A stretch of 64,000 bases of DNA. Source: Helicoverpa zea (lineage: Eukaryota; Arthropoda; Insecta; Lepidoptera; Noctuidae). The translations under genes were made by a program, and so were the position numbers. Below the pieces are notes generated by a model. That model was not told the origin of the DNA. It did no database searches and saw only the letters and a list, made by a program, of their open reading frames with translations. Location of the stretch: assembly GCF_022581195.2 (NCBI RefSeq), contig NC_061458.1, positions 8,308,001 to 8,372,000 of the forward strand, given 5' to 3'. Positions 12,601 through 24,600 of the stretch are shown one piece after another. Positions within the stretch are counted from its first letter, which is position 1; each line of letters starts with the position of its first letter.

Positions 12601-15600
12601 TTTTTTGTTGATTTGGGTTGAGAATCATTAGTATAATTACGTCCTTGACTATGGCACGCATGCAAATCAACAGCTTGTATAGAGAGTTGCTACCTAATTG
12701 TTACCATAGATAGATACCACCTAAGATAGGAACAGTGGTCCAAGGCCTGCCGGGGCTGCGGGTTGTTCGAAAGAGATACCGCGGCCCTGGTACATAAAAG
12801 GCCTATGACGGAACACGACGGTTTTTAGTCAGTAAGAGTCTGACACTCCCTCACCGCTGCTAACCCACAGCGGGAGGGGTCATTTGATGTTTTTTGACGT
12901 CGTTAAAAAAAAAAGATAGGAACAGTGGCAAGTAACTAGTGCATTAATGACCGCGGACTGTATATTTAAAAACTAACCTGTAATAAAATATCTCCTATTT
13001 GCAATCTCCCATCTTTTTGCGCGGCGCCTCCCACGGCCAGCCGCGTTATGCTGACATCGGTACCAGTTTCCCCGCCCGCTATGCTCAACCCTAGCCCGCT
13101 GGCTCCCCGCTCTAACGTCACATCAGCTGTCTCCCACACTGCCTCGCTGTCTGCTTCCGAAGGACACTGCGAACAATGATGTATTGAGATATAGGGTAAA
13201 TATTGTTGTGAGTAGTGCGTTTGTAGTGAAAGCGGTCGTTTAGATACAGTTCAAAAAGTCGCGTTTGATCTGTTGCTGTTGGAGAAGTAGTTTTTATACT
13301 AATAAATTAGAAAAATAGAAAATAATTATCTTTACTATTAATAACTGATCCCAACACTAGAACACAATTCCACCAAAATTGTACGCGTCTCAGCGTAAGT
13401 CCACTGTGTATGATAGTTGTAGTTTTGCTGACATTTTAGCATGCAACTTTTTTATTGTTAGCTGGAGTGGGTAGACCAAAAGAAACATTTACGTAGTTGT
13501 ACGGTGCGTCAAAATACCGCATGCCCCCGGTGGAACCTCGTCTTAACAATGATAAATGAAAATGAACAAAAGGAAAAACTGCAGGATACCTACTGGTCAT
13601 TTAATAACTTTTACCATTTGCCCTCATAACTGAATAGGGTCGGCAAATTAAACAAACAAAATATTAACCTACAAAGTTCTTAACTAAAACATATTAAACA
13701 GAATTGTTACGTAGCAGATAGTTCCTTCTATATGAAGATATTGGTTTTAAAGTTCAGTTTAAGCAATGTCTAGATGGGTCAGGATATAAGAAATCAGCCT
13801 AACCTAACCATTCCTAATTATTTAAAAAAGACATTCTTGTGAATCGCTTGGACACTTCATAAAAATATTTGTTGTTAAGGTTCAAACACCTTTCAACATA
13901 CCAAGCATAATATTGCATGACGTGGCTCTGAACACTGAATGAATCCCTGAGTTTGAAGGGTCAATGACCCCTTTAAAGTGAGATTGTCTTATCCCTGCAA
14001 GTTTGAATGACGTAGGTAGGTACTCTAGCTAGAGGAAGAAAGCTTTCTAAGTTCTATCAACCTCTAAAGTTAGATCTATGTAGCCCCTTGAAATGTTTGA
14101 AGTTTACTTACGTTTACTAAACTAGGCTTTGTTATACATCAAGAAAATGGTTAACCCAAAAGCTGGTATACATTTTAGGCAACATGGAAACTTAGCCTGT
14201 ATGTCTATGACATCCTAGAACAGAACTATAGTCTGGCAGGCGAGAAGTGGCGAGTACAATTACCTACGAATAGTCGGTTACTGAAGGTGTTTCAATATTT
14301 TCAAGATAGAATAGGATAGTGTAACAAACAGGAAGTCAACTTCAAAAATTTACCTGTACCTGTACGTACATATATATAAAAATCAGACCTTAACAGTGGT
14401 TTTTCTCCTGTTTAAAAATAATTCTAGCTCCTAAAGTACAAAAACTCGCTGAACATACATGGGGGTGATTCGGATACCCCATAGCATAGAGCTTCTAAAT
14501 TTTTCTTTTGGACGCCTATGGATGGGCCACCCTGTATACAATATTGCATAAAAATACCGGATAGTATGATCACGATATTAAAAATCTTTTCCAAGAATAC
14601 AGTTTATAATTCGATATGGCACAGTGTTAGGATTTAATATTCGTTTTGCTTTTCAATATTTCGACATATTTGACGCTAGATTTTCAGGATCTTAATAAAT
14701 CTCTCTGAGAAACGTCGTGATATTTCCTAATTTTAGTGTCAACTACAGCTGCAGAAGTGAACTATTCATGTGGCATAGATGCCAGTTAAATTGGATTGTG
14801 CAATGAAACTGATGCTTAATCTGCGATTGAACATTAAAGTGAATTCATATTGTGAATTATTTTAGTGTTTTGTTTCTTTTTTTTTTCAAATTTCCTAATG
14901 GCTGAACTGCTGTCTACTATCTATTACCTATGTGTATTGAAATGTGCCTATTCCTGTAGTTAGCAAGAGGATCCAGCTTATTGGCAGGCACTCAATAGGT
15001 AAATGTTACATGGAACATAATAATGATTATGTTCTCCTAGCCGATTATCGGCTACCTCGGCAGTTCTCAAGTAAGGAAATTAGCCAACTGCGCAGGACAT
15101 ATTATAGTGCAGAGGATTTGCGCATAAGCAGGTGCATTCACTATTCCTTCACTTTCATAGTCCAATGGGACGGCAATCTGACACGACCAGAGAAAGATCA
15201 GGCGTAGCACTGACATTTACGTGCTTGAGAATAATAATAATTATCATATTTTTAACTACAAATTCCGCACGTGGTGTCCAACTCTCACAGTCAATCAATA
15301 TTTCACATATTCGCGGTTCGGTGGAGTGTATGAAATATTAAAAGTAAATTATTATTTTCAATTTTGACTCGTTTCAATATAACTTTTAAATAGTGATATC
15401 CGCCAGTGATCGGAAAGGATTAAAACCAAATATGCGTGGTCGTTAACCATCAAAATTTAATATGGGGGCGAATATTCGGATAGACATGCAGGCCGAAAAT
15501 GGACACGTTTTCATGTTCTTTTTAAGCTTCAACTGATATTGCCTAGACAGAGAGCAGAAATATAACAGAAGATATACTATAACAACTTTCCTATTTAACC

Positions 15601-18600
15601 GACTTCCCAAAAAGGAGGAGGTTATCAATTCGGCCGGTATGTTTTTTTTTTTTTTTTTTCTATGTATGTACATCGATTACTCCGAGGTTTATAGACCGAT
15701 TTACGTGATTCTTTTTTTGTTCGACTCGGAATAGCTGCCAGTTGGTCCCATAGTCATCAGGTCAGGATCTGATGATGGAAACCCTGAGAAATCGAGGGCA
15801 ACCTTCGAAAGTTGTAGGCATACATAGGGTAAAAACTTGACACTCAGGTGTACGCCTAAAAGCACTATTCAACTGTGAAGATTTGGAGCTGATCTGATGA
15901 TGGAAACCAGAGAGGGTCGAGGGAACTCGACAACTGAATATGTAAACTACCTCGTGTTTGGGCTTAAATTATTTGTATTGACAAGACCTTTGCAACAGTG
16001 AAGGTTTGGAGCTGACCTGATGATGGAGACCAGAGAAAGTAAGTCGACTGAACTCGACAACTGAATATGTAAAATACCTCGTATTTGGACTTATATTCTT
16101 TGTATTGATGAGAACTTCTCGCTTGTATGGATAGTGACAACTATTCGTATCACTGAAAAGCTTTAAATAAAAAACTTTTTTACAAAAAAATTAAACCGAC
16201 TTCCCAAAACACTAAAAAGCAAAAAAAAAAACTATTTTTAGGTGCATCGACCTAGAAGTCGGTGGCAAAATTAACTTAGTAACATCCATTAGACACCGAC
16301 TTCTAGGCCGATGCACCTAAAAATAGTTTTTTTTTTGCTTTTTAGTGTTTTGGGAAGTCGGTTTAATTTTTTTGTAAAAAAGTTTTTTTTTACACAGGCA
16401 ACTTACTTACTGAGTTCTACTAAGAAAGACAGTGACAAAATATGTAAGTACAATAAGGTAAATGGTAAGGGCAATAAGCTTATTTTTTCCCAAACAATCA
16501 GTTACAGAATCAGTTTTGTTTAATCTAAATTATATGAAAATTATTATTTAATACCACAATATACACAAAAATATTGTATAACAAAGTGGTTCCTTGTCTC
16601 GTTTTACGAAAAAAGGATAAAGGAAATATGTATAAAGATCTAAGCGAATTGAATCACGCCGTATTGTGGGTACATTTTCAGCTTCCGAATCGGTATGTAA
16701 GGAGTTTACAAATGCTCCTTCGAGGAAACCACTCTTACCTTGCGAGATTTCTTTACTCAGTAGGTACAAGAATTTGTATTTCTGAATTTCATAAGCATAA
16801 CTGTACTTAGACAATTGTTAAATAGAAGAGTTAATTTATGAAATAATTATGTACTCGGAATTGTTAAAAGATTTTTAGATATATGAATATTTGTTTTATT
16901 TCTGAATAACGTGTAATAGAACATTTGTATGAAGATTTGAATCTTTTCATCTATGTCGGTAACATTAAATACTATTAAATCACTATATATCCTTATCCAC
17001 AACCGATCATCTATTCACATTAAATCAAATAATAGAGAAATACAATGAATACCACAAACCGTTGTATCTGGCTTTTGTGGATTACTCCAAGGCTTTTGAC
17101 AGTCTCAAGCACACAGCGATTTTCACATCTTTACGCGCACAAAATGTAAATGAGACTTACATAAGGCTTTTGGAGCTAATCTACAGAGCCAGTACAGCGT
17201 CAGTAAAGCTCCTTTCCCCAGGTCCAACATTCCACATAGAGAAAGGCGTGAAACAGGGTGATATCACCAAACCTCTTCACGTGTACGCTGGAGGAAGTTT
17301 TCAAAAAGCTGACTGTGCCGTGGACATCAAAAGGTATCGCGATCGGGAGCAAGAGGCTTACAAATTTGCGGTTTGCTGATGACATCGTCCTTTTTGCGTC
17401 CACATCAGAGGAACTCCAACAAATGCTCCAAGATTTGAGCATGGCAAGCCGAGAGGTTGGACTTCAAATGAACATGAATAAGACACAGACAATGACCAAC
17501 AGCACGAAACGTAGGGTCGAGGTAGACGGGCAAGCTCTACATTATGTCGACGAATACATCTACTTGGGCCAGTTAGTCTCTTTCGAAAACAGGCAACAGC
17601 GAGAAATCGACCGTCGCATTGAGAACGCCTGGAAAAGCTACTGGTCCATGAAGCAGTACATGAAAGGGGACCTTCCCCTTTCACTCAAGCGAAAGCTAGT
17701 CGACATGTGTATCTTGCCCGTCCTAACCTACGGTGCACAAACCTGGTCTCTCACGGAGTGTCAGAAGTCCAAGCTCAAGGTTTGCCAAAGGGCAATGGAA
17801 CGTAGCCTTTTAGGCATTAAACGGACCGATCGCATACGGAATACCGTGATACGTTCCAGAACAGGAGTCGCGGATGTGGGCCAAATGGCGGCGACATTAA
17901 AATGGAACTGGGCCGGACACGTCAGCCGAATGCATCCGGAGAGATGGGCCACTATTATCACCCAGTGGACACCTCAGGATGGACACCGCAGGCGGGGTAG
18001 GCCCCGGAAGAGATGGCGTGACGAACTAGACGCCTATCGTCCGGATTGGTGGACACGATCGAAAGATCGGGAAGAGTGGAAGCGAGATGGGGAGGCCTTT
18101 GCCCAGCAGTGGGACACTACAGGCTAGATATAATAATAATATAAATCACTATATACGAAGTAATGTACAAAAAAAGTACTTCTGAGTGATTAGAAATTAA
18201 ATCAAATAGGTAAGTTAGTATTGAGCTAGATACCTACATCGTGTGACGTACAAGTGTGGTAATTATTTACAGTATCAATTTAAGTCATTAAAATTAAATA
18301 GCAATTGTTTAAAACAAATTCAACAATAACAATAAACACAGCAATTTCCTGATTATGAACATCAAAAACTGAAAGCAAAAGAAACCCGATTCAAACGAGT
18401 TGTTACAAAACATTTCATTATGGTTCCCTTTTTATCCGCTTTTAAAATTTATTCTGTTCTTTTCGTTATTACGTAAAAGCCTTTATCACACCATCATAAT
18501 TATTTAGGTAATAAAACGTAATGGCTGACACTGAGCGAAATAATATACGGAGTGGGTTTCAGCTTTATTATTTTGAATAATATATGACTTCTAAAGTATG

Positions 18601-21600
18601 AATCTTTTTTCATGAATATGAGGCTGCGTAAGGTATGTAGCAAAATATATTTTTATATCAGTTTTTTAATGATACAAATTATTATCATGGTCATTTTCCA
18701 TCTGTGACAGGTAGATACTGAAGAAAACACCAAAAGTATTCAAGTTTCATAAAGGTAACTGCAATATTTTAATGAATTTGAATTTCTGATTCGGCAGCAT
18801 CACGGCGTTATTAATACAAAATTCAGCATTATTTTCAATCCGCAAATATTAATTTTGAACTGAATATACTTGGACCGAATAGCAATAAACATTGTTTTTG
18901 TGCTCCAAACATGCATGCCTTTGTAAAAGACCGACATAATAGACAATACAATATGTTAGCTCACAACGGAATCTGTTGTGCCAAAATATTTTTGAGCCAG
19001 CAAAAAATATGATAAAAGAAGTGCTTTTGGCAAAAACCGGGGTCGCACTTTGCTAGTCGGAGGTAAAAACACCTTAACAATGAAAAATATCGCCTCCCCA
19101 CTGAAGTTTTGTAAAAGGAAATGGCCTATAGAAAACGGCAACGATTTTCGCACGGTAAAATGTAATAAGATGCAAATTGTATCATAAAATTAAGCATTTG
19201 CTGCTATTTTTGCTACGGATAATTTTGAATATTTTGAAAACAACGATGATTTGAAACTTTTGGCTGGGAATACGACAAATTATATTTTCATAAACTGTGT
19301 TCTGCTTTGAATCTGTTTTCAGGTGTGACACATCATTAACTTTAAAGTTTCTTGGCTAGAGAGAATATTAAAATAAGTATGCATTTAAGGCAAGAAAATG
19401 CGACGTGCTTCTTCTATATTATTTTGCTGGCAATGTTAAGCTTCTAGTCGAAGTAACTAGTAATATATACTGCACTTTTGTTAGAAGTCACTTGGAGTAC
19501 GCATCCGAGGTTTGGAACCCACGGTATCATAAATATATTGATCGAATTGAAAGCATTCAAAAGAGATTTATAAAATACCTATGTTTTCACCAAAAAAATC
19601 CCTACAAGTCAGAAAATTACCTTAAACATGTAAAAAATATCATATACTGCCTCTAAGCATTCGTCGGGAAATTTCTGATTGCGTATTTCTACTGAAGACT
19701 TTTAATAACAACATTAACAGCCCCGATATTCTATCTAAATTCTATTTTAATGTCCCAAGTAAATTGAAACGATTTAATCCACCGTTGTGTGTACCACTTA
19801 CTTCGTCGAATTATAGGCAGAATTCATTTATTGTGCGTGCAAGTAGAAGCTTCAATAACATATGTAAACAGCATGATTTTGATCCATTTACGACAAGCGT
19901 GTCCTCGGCCAGAAAGTGTCTAAGCCTTAACTTTTTTCATTAATACAAACTGTAATATTTTGATTTTGTTATTATTATATTTCCTTTCTTGTTGGCAGTA
20001 GTACTCTTCTTATATAATGATGTTCACAGATTTGTTTGTATACATCTGTATCTATACGTGGAGACCTGTAATTGGCTGTCCGTTTACCATACTGTTCTTA
20101 GTTAATTTTCTTTAGCTGTAGGTTTCCCATGTAAATAAATAAATAAATATTTTAGGAATATTTCATGAGTAACAGGTTGAGAATTTACTTTGATATTCTT
20201 TTATTACTCAATGCTGAATTAAATACCGAACATCAAAGTTTAGCGTATTTTACCGTAAACACATTTGGTCAATTTTGTAACAAGTATTTTGAATCCTTAT
20301 TTCAGGTTACTTCGTAAAAGCTGGTTATAGTAAAACGATAACTTCTCTATCCTATTATAGAGTGAACAATGCAAGAGAACTAGACAATGTAGGCTCTTAT
20401 ACTCTGAGGCAACCGATGCAAGCTTTTATAGGCTATTTCAGATCATAGACTCGATACCAGGAGCATTCAACGAGAAAATATAAAAGAACAATATTTTTGC
20501 GGATAAATACTTTTAGCGGAATCTACCTCTACAAAGCAACGTTATTTATTCCCACATGTAGAGGTACATCTTTACTAATATAATGAAGAGGAAACAGTTT
20601 TTGTATGTTTCTACCCTAAAGTATCCAAAACTACTAAACCGATTTGAGAAATTCTTTCATTGTTGAAAACTTCTCGAGTACTTTTGCACTCTTCCCGAGT
20701 AACGTAGATTATATGTATTTTATCCCCGTGAAAGCATTAGTTCTCATGGAACGCGGGTGAACCCCCAACGAAGCGACTATTACATGATAAAACATTGTAA
20801 TAATTATTAGATTTTTCATTATAGTAAGAAAACTATATAATCACAATAGTTCTGAAATATTGAACAGCAACGATATACTCACAAAACAGAGGCTATAATG
20901 ACCTTCGTGTTGGGGAAAACTACTTTGTTTCCCTAGAGACCTGCCAAAAGCTTACTATAGGGCAGCAGAGCATTGTACCGGAGATCCCGGAACCCATCGT
21001 TATTATAAGCTTAACTCATTACGTATTTGACATACTTATACATCCTCTTGATACGTGGAATACCCGTGAGGACTTAAATACCACAACACTCGCCATGAGA
21101 TTAAATGAACATTTACAGAAAATATAGGCAGTACAACTCACGTTCTCGATTGAAATTTCTAGAACTGAATTGAAAAATACTGCTAGGTACAATACTTAAT
21201 TGATTTTTAAGATACCTAAGAATTTTATATGTGAATCAAAATGGATAAAACTCATACCTACATCTTAGCTACAAAATACCTATAGCAGACGGCATACATA
21301 AGTAATAGAAGATATTCTATACAACAACGTTATACAGAATCATAGAATTACCTGGGGAAACATTGTAACAAACATGTAAATAGGTACATTAAGTACAACA
21401 GATTTTTGTTCGCAGCAAGGAAAATCCCAGTTTATTACTCTAGGTCGGGCACTAAACGCAAAAGGTATTCTTAATGCGGATACAGTAAAATTAAGTCTTA
21501 GTTATGCAGCCAGTCTTACATAATTTTAATTATAGTGGGACAAATACGAACAAAAGGTATTAAAGCGATTACATTGTTTACTAGACCGTTTTATTTTCCA

Positions 21601-24600
21601 AATACAAAAAAAAAAACAATATTTCCCAACAATTTTCAGCCCATATTGGATAACGTCATAATCTATTCAATATGAAAAACCATTTACAAAATAAACAAAA
21701 AGAGAAACAGCGTTTCAACATTAAAATAAAATAGTTGAACAGCTAAATCCTTTTAAAATCCAATTCAGAGTAAAAACAGAGCAATACTGGTAGAATATAA
21801 CCAATAACGGAGCGTTAACAGGGGTATTATTATTACTGGCCGTTGGTAAAGGAAATCGAAAAACGTTAAGAGGGTAGACGGTGTACAAAGCAGGTAGAAT
21901 AGGTACATGTTCTGTCTAGATAATATTATGGGCCGTACCTGGAAGCTTCCTGCTTGTAGCCCACTTTCCGGGCTATGTGTCGACTGTTCTCGCCCGCATT
22001 CGTAATTCCCGACGTTTGCTGTGAACAAAATGGCGGCTGTTAGTTGCTTTGCATTATTAAATACGAGAATGGTAGTTTATTAGTGTATTTAATGTAAGTA
22101 ATTAATATTGAGACAAATTGTTTTTGATGTTCTTATTAAATTAGGTACAAACGTTTTAGGTTGGTAAAATATAAGACTTGCAAAAATTCATTTCATCTGT
22201 TATATTTTAGTGTACTTTATATGTTGTATTGTAAATGGAAAAGTTTTGTCTGTTCCAGTTTCAGAACAAAACAATTTCACTGTATCTTTCTTATTTGTAA
22301 AACTAACCAAAACAAATTAGGAACTTCTCAAAACTGTGACTGTAACTGTGACCAAAAATATCTTGTTGCATCGTAATTTTCTCCAAAATCCTACCATCAC
22401 TAGACACCGTAGTTTGACCTAGATAATGTACAAAAAGCATTGTAGATCAAACAAGGTTTCGTAATGGCGGCTCGCAAAGTTTCCTGCGGATTTCTGCGCC
22501 GGCATTCCCTTTGACTTTTCGAGGAAAAATGCCCCAAAATATTTGACACCTACAGTAATTCGATTCACAAAGTGTAGGAACTTTCTTTTGTTTGTAATGG
22601 TGCAAAAATTGTTTGAAGCATGGTCTTGCTCTAATATCCTTACTTCGACTTACGCTCTTATGCAGTAGCAAATCGGCCTATGCAAGATATTGTATTGTGA
22701 CAGTTGTTGTTCTTAGATGGTTAAATAGTGTATTCTAAGAGGCGAACAATACAAGAAAAAAATAATTGTATACGTTACTAAAACATAGAATTTTAAAAAT
22801 ATTAGGTACGTACAAGGTACATAAACTCGTCTTCATTACAATGTCGTCCAACTTATGTGAGTATCATCCCAAAATCTCATGTTCAGAAAATATAAAATAC
22901 ATTATTAAACACCTTAAAATTTCATGTTGTATAGAAAACACTATAAGTATACCTATAAAACCTGTTCAAAGGATGAGCGGTGAAATTTTACAACTTTTAT
23001 ACGGAGAAGAAAAATATAGCCCAATAACTACCGAACACCCGTATTTTGATGTTTGTCAAAACACGAAATGGCTTATCGATATAACCTGTGTTCACAGCAT
23101 ATGTCATAAAGTTAATATTATAGCCTTCAAGAAAAAGTTGGGAAGGAAAAGAAATCTTTCAACTTATGAGAGGGGGAATAAAGAAAAAGTTTCAAAGAAT
23201 ATTATTAAATAAATTGTGGCAAAGTGAAGAAGAAAGTTTTATTATCTTCTTGCCATAGGGAGTTTAATGTAATAAAACACCTCTAAATTCATAAAACAGA
23301 AACCTTTTCTTATATTAAAATTGCGATTTTTGCATCAAACCGGTTTCACTCTGATTGTTTTCCTTCTTTAATACCCAAAAGAATAAAAATGCGATCTTTC
23401 ATGATTTGTTTTCATTTACATTTCAGTTTTTTATGCCTTAAAAATATACCTCAAAATAACAACTCTCAAACCGAAAGCAAGCAGATACATTAAAACAGGT
23501 ATTTTCATGAAATTATAACAAGTTCACGTGAATTTGCACTTATAAACAAAAGCGATATACCTACATGTAAAACGTTTTCCTTCCTTATACAACCGACCAA
23601 AGGTTTCCCTATTAGCTTTCTATTCCTCCCGATCTCTTGAGCGCTTCAATCAGACCCGGTTTTATAATACAAGACTTAAATCACATTCAGATCCACATAT
23701 TCCTATAATATTTCTTCCATGCAATTGTTTTTTTAATGCAACAACAGATCTTTTTTTTTATCAACACAGAGAATCTCCCATGACAATTTCGCGTTGGAGG
23801 TTCATTAAAATGTTCTTGTTATACCGTGCCGCTCACCAATGTACAGAACATTATTCTTTATTGTTTGTGCTAGAGGTCTTATGTCGGCTTAGTCAGTATA
23901 CACGAGACAGCCTTACAATATATTTTTTCTAGACTTTTTATCGTATCAAGTATCAAGACTAACGGCTGCATGAGAAAATTAATATTGTCCGTTGTTCATC
24001 TAGGTATAGAGAGATATACGATCATTGTTTAAAGTGTACCTAATTATTAATTGAAATCTGGCTTTATAATGTATGCTAATTTATTCGATGCTAGGTTTCA
24101 TTGGTGCGACAATAAACAAATTGAGGATGTAGTTTGCAATTTATATCAATCACGATTTACCAGTAGCTCAATTTCTCATTTCAAATGGTTTCATTTATTT
24201 TCAGGTATTTTTGAGTTCATTACACAAAAATGAACAAATCAATATGAAAAAGGTAAAATCAAGTAGGCATGTCGTAAATTAGATTTACCTACATGTTATT
24301 TTGATCAAAAGTATAATAGCAGAGATGTATAGGTTATTGCAACGGACTTCAACAAAAAAAAAAAAAAACAATATAATTTTTTCATACCATGGTTACCAAT
24401 GACACGTTGCCCTTTGAGAATAAAGTATTATTTATAGCATGCAGTAGACAAGGCTAGTTATAAAACCAGTGGATGCGCTAGAAATACCCACATAATATAG
24501 GTAAGGTAACTTACAGTGAAGCTATGTAATTCTAGAAGTACGGTGGAATATCCAACACAATTTATTTCTAGCTTCATCCAATATACACTTTATAATTCTT

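Noticed and set aside
15595..16390. CRISPR-like or satellite array
   Set aside because: Only two diverged copies of a long unit and a palindrome; a transposable element explains it.
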